Source: Larix sibirica (Eukaryota > Streptophyta > Pinopsida > Pinales > Pinaceae). Taken from it: DNA of 24,620 nucleotides. The stretch is from NCBI GenBank assembly GCA_004151065.3, contig NWUY0300010016.1, positions 65,670 through 90,289 on the forward strand. The letters are read 5' to 3'. The notes below the pieces were generated by a model that saw only the letters and a program-made list of their open reading frames with translations, was not told where the DNA came from and made no database searches. Positions 1-9,686 of this stretch are shown here, in pieces. Numbering within the stretch: the first letter of the stretch is position 1; each line of letters starts with the position of its first letter. The translations under genes and the position numbers were made by a program.

Positions 1-1130
1 AAGCTCTGGAATGTGCAGATATCTGCTGTACAAGAATAGTAGCCCTGCTACTATGGTGTGATAACAAGCATCTAAGAGGCTTAATGTGGTGATTTTTTGG
101 TGATTGGAGGCTTTTACTAAACCTTTCGAGGTTTGTCTAAGGGAAAGAACTCTTGAGAGGGTTACTCTTCTTTTGTGGTAAGTTCTCTGGTTCTCTTGTC
201 TTGCACTGTCAGAGATATCCAACGTAAGAGCTAATTATTATTTTTTTTGCATAATAACATTGTCTTGTGATGAGACATCCCTTTTTGAAGGGTCTCTCTT
301 TTTTGCTGCTCTCTTTGACCTAATTAGGTCAAAACCAACATGACCTAGGGTTTCTTGGTTTTGCCCTAATTCATACACAATTGGATTGCCAATTCTTGAG
401 AGGAACGCTAATCACGATTTCTTGGTGGCCTTGAGGAACAAGATTTTGGTCTTATTCCCGCATCTTCACTCAATATCTCTTTTATCGATTTCTTGTACTA
501 TATATTGCAAAAAATACACAAAAATCAAATATTGTGAAAAACCCTAAATTTTTTATATTTTTGCAAAAAAATCCAGAAATATTTATTTTGTGCCCTAGTT
601 ATTGTAACTGTTATTTTTTTGAATTTGTTAATTGCAGCAATAAATTTCAGATCTTGATAAAAGATTGAAAAAATCCAAAAAACTTGAAAAGCATTGCAAA
701 AAAGCCAATTTTTAGCCCTAAAAATGCCCTAAAGGAGGTGACGTCAGCCCTTAGGGTTTATTGCAGATCTGGTTGTGGTGTTATTGCAGGTCCATTTCAA
801 CAAAAAAAGTCATACCCTAGGGGTTTGAGGAAGATTGGTTCAAATCCTGGTCACCCGAGGTGACCCTGGGGGGATTTGAGGCAAAATTTGTTTCTGGTTC
901 ACCTTGACTGTGGTAAATTGCAGGTCTGAAGTATAAATCAGCTCTGAAACACTTCATCCATCCATTAAAAGAAAATCGCTGTAGGGGGAATTGATGCGCC
1001 CCCTCTAGTTGGTTTCCAAGAGGTAAGAATTGCGTGTTTTCAACGGTTGGTTTGGGAAATATCTCGTGTTTTGTCTTGCTGGTTTTTACTGCAAAAAATA
1101 ACATAATCACTTTACATATTCATCTTTGCT
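1..1130. other. AT-rich non-coding stretch, no gene seen
   Basis: No reading frame here looks like a protein. The stretch is rich in poly-T and poly-A runs and has repeated plant telo-box-like words (CCCTAAA or TTAGGGTTT) at about 540-760. It also holds a 20-bp perfect palindrome at 314-333 and a TGACGTCA palindrome at 739-746. It could be an untranslated or LTR part of an old retroelement, but no partner copy lies in the window, so I leave it unassigned. Confidence 0.5.
314..333. promoter_or_regulatory. 20-bp perfect palindrome with two W-box cores
   Basis: The sequence TTTGACCTAATTAGGTCAAA equals its own reverse complement. Each arm holds TTGACC, which contains the TTGAC core bound by plant WRKY factors (known family property). 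No gene start lies close by, so a regulatory role is only a possibility; it may be a chance palindrome within a dead repeat. Confidence 0.3.
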
Positions 1131-2085
1131 CCTAACCTTCCAAGTCGAGGTTTATTATACATATCTTTTGTTGACTCCGTTAGGCATTGGTCTACTAACA
1201 TTCGGAAGTTCTTGTGGGGATAGAAGTGTTTTCTATTGTGCTTCTTACAGGTCTATCCTTACCTCATTTCGGGGAGCCTCCCGTGGCCCAAAGGAGCAAT
1301 GCCTAAAGAGGAAGGGGGTTACATTGAGGTGACATTGGGTGTACCTCCTTGAAGCGTTGTCGATCACAGCACTGGTTCCATTGGGTCCACCTATCTTATT
1401 GGGGTTCATATACTGCATTTGGGTCCAGTTACCTCTGATCATGGAAGAGTGCTAGTTTACGAGGTAACGAGATCTTAAAATTTATGGATGGTTTTATAGT
1501 TGTATGGTGTTCCAAATTTATAGACCTATATGAGAGATCATATTGATTTTGCCAAACATTTTGAGGAACTTATCTGAGGAGATGTCGGATTTGAGATTAT
1601 AACATCTCAGATTTTTGCTTTGGTGTGCTTCGACTTTTACCTCCCCTAGCTGATCTAGATAATGATAATGGCCACACTTTGAATTTATGATTGTTGGATG
1701 TTGTAAATGACAATAAACACCGTGGTATGTTGTTCTCATTTGCAAATTCATGGAGTTATTTCAGCTATTAATTTGTGATGGCCTGGCAGGGAATTACTAC
1801 TCCGAGCTGCCTTTCCATGTTGCTCTGGAATTGTCGCTGAAGTAAAACATTGTTCGGAATGAAGCAGTATGAAGGTACTCATGCCCAACTATGGAGTTTT
1901 TGAGATAATACTTTCCATTGTTTTGGCATTTGTGGGTCGATTTTTAGTGATATGGTGGCATGCTCCTCATTCCATTGTCGATTCTTGTAGTGTGCGATGG
2001 TTATACAAGGAGCTGTCTGACCATCTAGGAAATGGATTACAGATAGGGCTGAGACTTGGTTAGTAATAATATTCTGGAGCTGTAT

Positions 2086-2276
2086 TTGTTGCGCATGATG
2101 CCGTCGTGGAGGAGGAAAGACGTGTGACTCTCCAAGATATTAGCTAGGACGTTGATCTTTGGAGAGAGTTCGATGCATATTTTGAGGAGTTTGTTGAGGC
2201 TCTTTGCCCACATCCCAACCACTTTATGGGCCATATCTTTGTCCTATGCTTGAGGAAGCCATTGAGGCTAAAAACG
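2086..2276 (+). pseudogene. Possible coding remnant, unknown protein
   Basis: One plus frame reads for about 65 codons with a single in-frame stop. It gives a hydrophilic, acidic peptide that includes the strings EEERRVTLQDIS and LWREFDAYFEEFVEALCPHP. The composition looks more protein-like than the surrounding AT-rich spacer. Upstream the frame is closed by several stops. I do not recognise the family; a retroelement gag or host gene fragment are both possible. Confidence 0.2.
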
Positions 2277-2289
2277 TGGTCATCATTTG

Positions 2290-3400
2290 TTTTAACATTG
2301 TAAATGTGGTTTTAACCACCCTTTTTGAGTTGGTTAGAAGTGGTTAAGGGATTATAATATTTTATTAAAGAGAATAAAGTGATTTTCATTTTGGAGATTG
2401 TTTTGAAGAGGTCTTGTGGACGTAGCTTGAAGCATCTTCTCATGAAGGGGCCTTTGGAGGCCACATGGTGTCGTCAACAACCATTGATCCTTGCTTGTTG
2501 GAGTATTTTCCCCTCATTAAGGGGCCCTATGTTTCTCATCATTGTACAAGTGGCTTTGACTAGCTTATTTTATTATTTCATTTAGGGTTAGTTGCATGTA
2601 GTGGGGATGTTGTATTGATTTACCCCACCTTTGGCTAAAATTAAGGAAACAATGAATATTCTATTGTTTAAGGAAGTTGTTGCCTCTTCTATAAATAGAG
2701 AGGGACTTCCTCATTTCATTTTCATGGTTGGACTTTGAGAGTTCTCTCTTTTGGAGCTTCAACAATATATCTTTCTTTTGTGCAATTTATGGTGTTAAGG
2801 GTTCTTTCTATGTGGTGAAAAGTGTTGTCAATTCTTGAAGCTGCTTCTTCTTGGTTATGTTATTGTGCTTAAGGGTTGATGCTGGAATGTTCAAGTTTTC
2901 TACAAACCTCCCATGATTGATCCAAAGAATAGTTAGAAGGAGGGCACTCTAAGCTATTGGCTTGCACATTCTCCTTTGTTGGTTTGGGTGAGTATTTTAG
3001 ACCTTGTCTTGATATGCATTTGGCTCCTTGGAAAGGGTTTCTAGGTATTTATCTTCTACACAATTGATCTTGGGTGGCTAGGGACTTTCCCTCATTGGAG
3101 CTCCCTCTTGTAGACCTTGAAGTCCATTATTTATCCTCAATTGGGTGATGTGACTAGTGTGTCCCAACCCATAAAATTTGAAAGAAGTAGACCAATTCTT
3201 GAAGAGCATTCTTCTTGGCCTCACTTGCCTTTCGATTCACCTTGACTCCATTGCCCTAGTTGGATATTGGCACTGATCTCCATCCTCTCCATCACCTATT
3301 CTAAAAACACCCAAAAACTACAAACTCGTGCCCTCATTGCCATACCCTAGCAATTCTATCTAGGGACACCCCCTCGAGTTGGTAGTACCGTGGTGATAGT
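2290..3400 (+). repeat. LTR-like block with promoter (possible solo LTR)
   Basis: This block has no credible reading frame but is built like a plant LTR. It opens with TGTAAATGTGG and a short inverted repeat (GTGGTT/AACCAC), and carries a strong TATA box at 2690-2698. A pyrimidine-rich transcribed-leader-like stretch rich in CTCTCTTTT follows. I could not find a second copy in the window, a primer binding site or a target-site duplication. The exact ends are therefore unknown, and an ordinary dead promoter remains possible. Confidence 0.35.
2690..2698 (+). promoter_or_regulatory. TATA box of the LTR-like block
   Basis: TATAAATAG matches the plant TATA consensus and is followed by a purine-rich GAGAGGGACTTCC and a pyrimidine-rich leader. 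No open reading frame follows, which fits an LTR promoter rather than a host gene promoter. Confidence 0.4.
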
Positions 3401-3439
3401 GGGTAACACCTCTCAGGTTATCAGCTTTAACTACATGTG

Positions 3440-3800
3440 CTAGTTTGCACAGTAACAAGGACAAAAATAGTTTGACATTCCAAGTAGTTCAACTCAAGTG
3501 ACATGGAAATATAACTTTTGTGATTGTGTTTTATTATTGTAATTGGTATATTTATGCTATGTACAAAACCATCATGTATGTACATACTGAAACCCTAAGT
3601 TCAATGTTATAAATAGCATGAAATTGCAATAGAGGAATAAAAATGAATTTGTGGAACTATGAGTTATGGGTCCATGTTCTGTATGTCACTAGTCAATAGT
3701 TAGATAACAATAGAGGTAGAAATTTTGTGTTCTTAAGTGCCCCATCCCCTCAATGAGGCTATAGAGGAGGTTGGGTACACTATAGAATAGTATCAAAGAT
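3440..3800 (+). repeat. Diverged repeat copy A (probable LTR fragment)
   Basis: This stretch shares an ordered set of words with 5716-6093: CATTCCAAGTNGTTCAACT, then TTTTGTGATT, a TTTATT-rich tract, an ACTATGTACAAAACC-like word, ATAGCATG.AATTGCAAT, and finally GGTTGGGTACACTA (3769-3782). It is followed at 3788-3798 by TAGTATCAAAG, two mismatches from the plant initiator-Met tRNA primer site TGGTATCAGAG. Order and ending suggest the 3' part of an LTR, but the copies are strongly diverged and no TG start was found. Confidence 0.4.
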
Positions 3801-4600
3801 TCCAAGATCAAACTAATGGACCTTTGCAGATGCTTGCAAACTATTTGATTTAATACCTAAATGAAATTGAAAACATAAATTGTGAAATCAGACATTAACA
3901 TGAGTTACAAAAACCCTAACATTATAGGTCATTCCAAAAAACAACGAATTTTGGGTATATTGTCAAGTTGAAATGAGTTTATTGGTATGAAATTATAAGG
4001 TTTAATTTGTGTTTAGAAGTTCCACTATTTTATTAGAGGAGCTCAATAAATGCAAATATTTTATATCAAAACGGAAGGCATCATAACATTGGTGATAGGT
4101 TGGAAAACAAGTTTGAGTGAAGACTTTCTTTTGCAAAGCTATGGAATCTAGACACATAGTAGTTGATAATGAAATGCTATCGATTAGTGGTAAAGAAATG
4201 TTCTCGGTAGCAATAGAACACAACTTACCTAGAAAGCTGGAACTACGTAAAGCTTGAGCAACAATATTCTTAGGCGTCTTTGACCACCAAATGCTACCCA
4301 TTAGGAAGATAGAAAAAATCATTTTGTCTTGTGTTACCATTAGTCTTGCTATATGCACTTAAGCCTTACAAACTCCTTCCCATTGCACAGTTCTAGAACC
4401 CCAAGCTAAAAATTATTGATTTGCAATGTAAATAATAATAGGAAAATTAAACATAATGATATCAATACCTTAAATAAAAAAAACATGAGGAAGAACATAC
4501 AACTCAAGGATGGCACCCTAAGTATTAAGCATGTAATACTAAAGGAAACATAGAGAAATTTGTATTCTATGAACCTAAAATACATTTTGGTAAGCCCCAA
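3801..4600. other. AT-rich spacer, no supported gene
   Basis: AT-rich sequence with many short homopolymers. A minus-strand open stretch at 4002-4358 encodes a 118-residue peptide that resembles no family I know, and nothing around it supports expression. I see no RNA gene or clear repeat here. Confidence 0.4.
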
Positions 4601-4604
4601 CACC

Positions 4605-5125
4605 TATGCTAGTTTATTGCAAAGTTGCATTGAAACAAAAAAATTGGAAGAACGATGAAAGGTTATGGACACATGATTTGAGCAAGCAATGTTTGTGGGA
4701 TATAAACTTGTCAACATGTATGCAAAATGCAAAATACAAAAGTTTCACAAAATGCATGTTAAGTGTTTGACAATGTTTGAATAAAATTTGTTCTCATCGG
4801 CATTAGTGATTACAACATATGTCCAACAACGTTATGCTAAGGAGGCTTTAAAGTTATTTTTTGATATGCAGCTAGATTGTACAATGGCAACGGAATTTTC
4901 TATTCAAGTGTTCTAAAGGTGTATTCTAGCATGGCATCTTTGGAAGTGGGTCATCAACGTCATGCTTGCATCATCAAAGTTGCTCTCGAGTTAGTTCTTT
5001 CTGGATATGTTGGATGTAGGCTTAAGGACGAGGCCCTGCAAATGTTTGGCCACTTACAAAAAGAAGGCTTGAAATGGGATTATACCACCTTCACCACCTT
5101 GAAAAGTTGCTCATCCTACTTATGA
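4605..5125 (+). pseudogene. PPR (PLS-type) protein pseudogene fragment
   Basis: Known family: pentatricopeptide repeat proteins bind organellar RNA. In the frame starting at 4605 the translation gives YASLLQSCIETKKLEE, then FVGYKLVNMYAKC, then YAKEALKLFFDMQ, all hallmark PLS-PPR strings, interrupted by three stops. Near 4880 the frame shifts and continues as YSSVLKVYSSMASLEVGHQ, HACIIK, then DEALQMFGHLQKEGLKWDYTTFTTLKSC. About 35-40 residues expected between HACIIK and the next repeat's helix are missing, so there is an internal deletion. No start codon, targeting peptide, or E/DYW end is visible. It is clearly dead; the family call is firm, the parent gene unknown. Confidence 0.8.
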
Positions 5126-5141
5126 TCAATAGTATATGAAT

Positions 5142-5197
5142 GGCTCATATAATGAAGAGCCTCCTTGGCGGCTCATATAGTGAAGAGCCTCCATGGC
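5142..5197 (+). repeat. 28-bp tandem duplication
   Basis: Two adjacent copies of a 28-bp unit beginning GGCTCATATA and ending near GAGCCTCC start at 5142 and 5170, with a few mismatches. They lie just past the end of the PPR fragment. No coding frame uses them. Confidence 0.7.
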
Positions 5198-5463
5198 CTC
5201 TAAAGTTGGGAAGATGATTTAATCCTCTGCATTGTTGTGAGCTCGATGTCCCTCGGGTAGACAAAAGCATCCACTAAAATGACAAAGGAATGTTTCATCA
5301 CAATCCCCTTGTTGGTTTAACATTTAGATATTCTAAATCCTTTTGAATAGCTTTGTGAAATTCTTAATATTCTAAATCTTTTTCAATAGCCTTCTGAAAT
5401 TAGTAGGCTTCTCCATTGCATGCTTTCATATCTTTTTGAATAGGCTCTCTCTTCTAGGTATTT

Positions 5464-5720
5464 GGTGCTACTGTAAATGCAATTCCATGATGTTGGATTG
5501 TTTATTGAATTTGAGAATGAACATCAGAGGTGCAATCCCATTAGATGACTTATGGTTGGAAGGAAAATCATTCCTTGACATGCATTCCAAGTACTCTGAT
5601 AAAATATGGTGTCACTAAATGTAATTTTATGATGGTGGATTGTTTATTGTTTTTAAGAGTGAACATTGAGGGTGCAATCCAATTGGATTTGGAAGGAAGG
5701 GATCGTTCCTTAACATTATT
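5464..5720 (+). repeat. 144-bp tandem duplication, two units
   Basis: Units start at 5464 and 5608. Both contain GGATTGTTTATTG, then a GTGCAATCC word and end with CATTCCAAG or TATTCCAAG. The two differ at many positions, so the duplication is old. Confidence 0.65.
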
Positions 5721-5900
5721 CCAAGTGGTTCAACTATATAGTTTTTGTGATTAATGTATTTTTATTGTTGTTCTAACTACTATACTTATACTATATACAA
5801 AACCCTTAACATCATTCCAAGTGGTTCAACTATATAGTTTTTGTGATTAATATGTTTTTATTGTTGTTCTAACTACTATACTTATACTATATATGAAACC
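5708..5900 (+). repeat. 96-bp tandem duplication, two units
   Basis: Units start at 5708 and 5804, each beginning CCTTAACAT and passing through CCAAGTGGTTCAACTATATA and CTACTATACTTATACTATAT. They are nearly identical, so this duplication looks much younger than the 144-bp one beside it. Confidence 0.85.
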
Positions 5901-6120
5901 CACTACATAAGCATTTGATGAATTCCAAGTGAACACTATAGATAGCATGGAATTGCAATAAAGGGAATGAATATCAATTTCTTTTGTAATTCATGTATCC
6001 ATGCTCGCGCTTCTGTTCCACAGCTATGTGCATTATAAATATAGATTTTGTGATCTTAAATCAGCATGGCTAAAAAGGAGGTTGGGTACACTACATGCCA
6101 CCTCCAATCATGAAGGATAT

Positions 6121-6800
6121 TTGGACTAGGAGGAACCTTGACATACTTTAAGGTAGAACTGATACTCACATCAAACAGATCACCCGAGAAGATTGTATAT
6201 CAATGGGACTTTGCATGAAGACGTTTTGACTAGGAAGAACCTTGACATACTTTAAGGTAGAATTGATACTCATATCAAACCCTGATAGATCACTCAAGAA
6301 GATTGTATATCAGTGGAGCTTTGCATGAAGATGTTTGGACTAGGAGGAACCTTGACATACTTTTAAGGTAGAACCAATACTCATATCAAACCCTAATAGA
6401 TCACTCGAGAAAATTGTATATCAGTGGGGCTTTGCATGAAGGAAAGAACATAATAAGTGCTGCATGGCAACTAAACCTGCCACGTAAGTTGCAAAATGTT
6501 GATGCTAACCATAGTATATACTTTAAGGTAAAACAGATATTCATATCAAACCCCGACAGATCACACAAGAAGATTGTATATCAAAGGGGCTTTGCATGGA
6601 GGAGGAAGGAACATAACAAGTGCTGCATAACAGGTAACCCTGCAGCGTAAATTCCAAAATGTTGATGCTAACCATAATATTTTACTGTATTGTATATCAA
6701 TGGGGCTTTGCATGGAGGAGGAAAGAACATAACAAGTGCCGCATAACAGGTAAACCTGCAGCGTAAGTTGCAAAATGTTGATGCTAATCATAGTATTTTA
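6121..6800 (+). repeat. Compound tandem array of two related units
   Basis: Three type-A units start near 6124, 6228 and 6338 (104 and 110 bp apart). They share GACTAGGAGGAACC, CTTGACATACTTTAAGG and GCTTTGCATGAAG. Three type-B units start near 6413, 6573 and 6689. They share ATTGTATATCA, GGGGCTTTGCATG, an AAGAACATAA word, an AAGTGC word and AAAATGTTGATGCTAA. The first type-B unit also contains part of type A, so the two units were generated by unequal exchange from one longer parent. No protein signal is present. Confidence 0.8.
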
Positions 6801-7234
6801 CTGTAAAGCTTCTTGGAAAATGCATGAATGCATTAACCCCCTTCTAAGTAGCAGGCTTGCCATGTAGTTACATCCTTCAATAATTAGACTCTGTATGTAT
6901 ATTTCAAAATTTGTTAACACATATACCTAGATTCAATACATGATGCAAACCCATCACATGCAAAAATACAACATAGCATAAACTGACAATTTGAAATGGC
7001 CATGACAATCACACATCGATGGACTTGAAATCATGGTGGTTTGGGCAGCTACACTGTGATTCATCCACTGAAAGATGACAATGCAATTCGGAGTTTCAGG
7101 TACAAGAGCAAACACTACAAGGTTCACACAAATTCTTAGCCACCAAAACACTGGCAAACAGTTTCGATCAGTTGGAAGCGATTGAAATCACCATGAGGAT
7201 TTAGATGACTTTGAGGTAAACTTCTGGCATGCTA
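6801..7234. other. Spacer beyond the RNase H remnant, unassigned
   Basis: In a Ty3/gypsy element read on the minus strand, integrase would follow here. I searched the three minus frames by eye for an HHCC zinc finger and a DDE core and found neither. A 67-residue minus frame at 6954-7157 has no recognisable motif. Confidence 0.4.
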
Positions 7235-8189
7235 ACTTCTCAGACATTCTACAACTTTATTGTCTTTACCCTTCTTGTGTTTTAAGAAATGCTGCAGCTA
7301 TTCCATCGACATCATTCTCTTGCGTTTTCCAGCTTAATTTAGACGGGCAAGATTTAGTGTCAATTGCTTGATTGTCTGAAAAATTGCATACAATTCTTTC
7401 TCATACGTGGAATTAGTTCCTTGAAGCATTGCTGAAAGTATCGGAGTAGTACGAAATTAGCTGTCCATAGGGCCCTCATGGCATGATTTGATGCATTGTT
7501 TGAAAAATTGCATACAATTCTTTCTACTACGTGGAATAGTTCCTTACAACATTGCTGAAATTATCCTAGTACACAATTGGCTGTCCATAGAGCTTTCATG
7601 GCATGGTTTGATGCATTGTTTGAAAAATAGCATACAATTCTTTCTCATACATGGAATAGTTCCTTACAGCATTGCTGAAAGTATCCGAGTAGTACAAAAT
7701 TGGCTGTCCATAGAGCTCTCATGGCATGGCTTGATGCATTAGGGATGATTTCAAATGTTTGAGACAAATCTGAAATGGTAAGGACTGCTACAGTGCACAA
7801 CCTTCTCTTGAGTTCATCAAAAGCTTGATGTTGTAGGTGGCCCAAAAAGAAGTTCAACTTCTGTTTTTCACATTTCAAAATTTGTTTTTTACATTTAAAG
7901 TATATGCAATGTGTGAAAAAACAAAAGATGACTTGCATCTTTCCTGGATTAACGTGAATACCATCTTGGTTGATGATCAAACCAAGGGTATTGAACTTGA
8001 GTCATGCCAAATGAACATTAGCTCCTATTGGTATTAAGCTTGCTGTCTTTTTGAGTCTCTGAAAGACTTGCTTAAGATGTTGGATGTGCTCATTCCAGGT
8101 TTTCCTGTGAAAGAGAATATTGTCCAAGTAGAGACAACCATGAATTTGTTGGTGTATGGCCTTAAAGATTCATCATGAATCTCATAAAT
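7235..8189 (-). pseudogene. Ty3/gypsy pol fragment: RT and RNase H, dead
   Basis: Reading down from 8189, the frames give FMRFMMNL, then YLDNILFHRKTWNEHIQHLKQ. The latter is the reverse transcriptase palm with the catalytic Y-x-D-D changed to YLDN at 8119-8130. Next come NQDGIHVNPGKMQVI (RT to connection), AFDELKRRL with VLTISDL (start of RNase H), and at 7235-7282 KHKKGKDNKVVECLRS, the RNase H end that normally reads KVADALSR. The linker with the usual FLGL..YYR motif is missing. Stops and frame changes occur throughout, including one inside VHLA*LKFN, and the first RNase H aspartate is Asn. Domain order proves the minus strand. No gag or integrase remains beside it, so this is an orphan fragment. 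Confidence 0.82.
7377..7740 (-). repeat. Three tandem copies of a 120-bp (40-codon) unit in RNase H
   Basis: Units start at 7377, 7501 and 7621 on the plus strand (124 and 120 bp apart), each beginning TGAAAAAT and ending at GCATTAG or GCATTGTT. On the minus strand each unit encodes a form of NAS(S/N)HAM(R/K)ALWTAN, then a degenerate YFQQCCKELFHV, which is the beginning of the gypsy RNase H domain. The period is close to a multiple of three, so the frame would largely survive the repetition. The copies are diverged from one another. Confidence 0.85.
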
Positions 8190-8886
8190 GTTTAATTTTC
8201 TCCTATATATTTTCTGACTTCAATCTTCGCACAAGAGCTCTGTAACAATGCTATCATCAACGACGCATTTTGCATATTCTATATTGTTGTCTGCATTTTT
8301 TGTGACTTTGGAGTATAATTTTACTGGAAGAAACAGTTTTAGCAATAGTGAGTAACAGATTTTGATTTGTTAGCGCTTAGTTAGATTTAGTTTTGCTAGC
8401 TCTCGAGTTTTACTTAGTGTTGACCAAGTACCCTTTAAATGGTTTTCATTTGTTTGTCCATAGTTAAATTTTTCTGTTTCTGTTTGTTTCATAGTTCAGA
8501 ATAAGTTCAGGTGTTCTATTATTCAGAGTTAAGTATTGTAGTTAGCTATGTAAATGCTTTCTAAATATTTAAAACAAAAACTGTGGGTGTTTGTGAATTC
8601 AAGGTACAAGGTCTTACATGAAGTTGATCGTATATTATGTAGGATATATTCTAACATATCCGACATCTACATCTAGTTACTCAGACCCCTCACTACATCT
8701 CTAAAAAGATAAATGCAACCAACAAAATTTAGATTGTGGTGAAAGCACCAAAATGGACAACTACCTGCCTTATATTAAAAAGAAAGGGATAGATAGGTGG
8801 TTTAGAATGTCTCTATATCCACTAAAAAGTAAGATTCCCTATGTTGGTTTTTAAGGTCATCCCTAATAATATCCTGTGATCCCCTA
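8190..8886. other. AT-rich spacer, nothing supported
   Basis: No protein-like frame, tandem repeat or RNA gene could be supported. This would be the upstream part of the gypsy fragment if it were longer, but no RT finger, protease or gag motifs appear on the minus strand. Confidence 0.4.
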
Positions 8887-9286
8887 TGTAATGATCTCGA
8901 CGAGCAAGTACCTTGACCACACCCACCCATGACAGGCTTTGATGGACAAGGTACAATGATCGTCTCGAGAAGGATGCATGGCAAGCTCACTTGGCCAAGA
9001 AAACAACTTGGGAGCTCCACAAAACGTTGGGCTGCTTGCGGGAGCAAGGCACGGGCTGGGCACCCACACCGGGTGGCACCATGCCTAAACGCTTGGGTAG
9101 GAAAGCTGGCCGACAACAAGGTGGAAGGCTTCGCAAGTGAGCATACCAAGCAGCATGACTTGGGTGCATTGGTGGGAAAGACGGTTTGGAAGCCCTACAC
9201 ATGGCATAGCAGCACCACAACTTGAGAGCCCGAAGCAGCACGACTTGGAAGCTCGGCGAACGAGGCTTGCCAAGTGGGAGTCGGCC

Positions 9287-9426
9287 TTTATTTTCACCAG
9301 ACCAATACTTAGAATTAAGGGAGAATTGGACCAAGAATTTTTCATCATTCGATCCCAGTGGTGCGATTATTAAGGAGCATCCCATTAGCAATGAAGGTCT
9401 ATCATCATCCATTTACACCCAAAGCT
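9287..9426. other. About 140-bp segment present only in the 5' LTR
   Basis: Alignment to the 3' LTR is continuous up to GTCG (about 9284 and 13971) and resumes at AACACATGGTGTGGGC (about 9428 and 13976). The intervening bases are absent in the 3' copy. I see no terminal inverted repeats or target duplication at the edges. Insertion here and deletion there are equally possible, although the segment is more AT-rich than the LTR around it, which leans toward insertion. Confidence 0.6.
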
Positions 9427-9686
9427 AAACACATGGTGTGGGCATAGAACGTGCAAGGCTAGTGGCATGGTGGGCACATGCCCAGAGTTCAAGGAATGTC
9501 ATGAGAGGCAAGTGCGGGTGGAAGCCTAGGTGATGGGCGCAAGGCAAGGCACGTCAAGCCGACGAACAAGCGGCACATGCACCCGACTAGCGAACATACA
9601 ACGAAAACAACAAGGATGGAAGACTTAACGAGTAAGCGAGGGTAACCACAAGGACGGAGCCTTGGGCGTCTGCGCTCTGGAAAACA

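Larger units (their letters stand above)
5440..6100 (+). repeat. Diverged repeat copy B with internal duplications
   Basis: Second copy of the repeat at 3440-3800, ending in the same GGTTGGGTACACTA word (6080-6093). It is longer than copy A because it has a 144-bp duplication (units from 5464 and 5608) and a 96-bp duplication (units from 5708 and 5804). The plus-strand open stretches seen within it come from repeated non-coding units. Most likely an LTR fragment of the same family as copy A, though no TG end, primer site or flanking duplication was found. Confidence 0.45.

Noticed and set aside
4002-4358. 118-codon minus-strand open frame
   Set aside because: No recognisable motif or gene context; in AT-rich spacer such length can arise by chance. 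I cannot exclude an unknown remnant.
3776-6093. CACTA-type DNA transposon suggested by GTACACTA words
   Set aside because: No inverted TAGTG partner, subterminal repeats or transposase was found; the words are in direct orientation and fit LTR ends better.
6121-7740. CRISPR-like array of regular repeats
   Set aside because: Units are over 100 bp, adjacent without unique spacers, and sit in plant transposon debris.
7488-7742. 84-codon plus-strand frame with an internally repeated peptide
   Set aside because: The repetition comes from the 120-bp tandem units, and the real protein homology is on the minus strand (RNase H).
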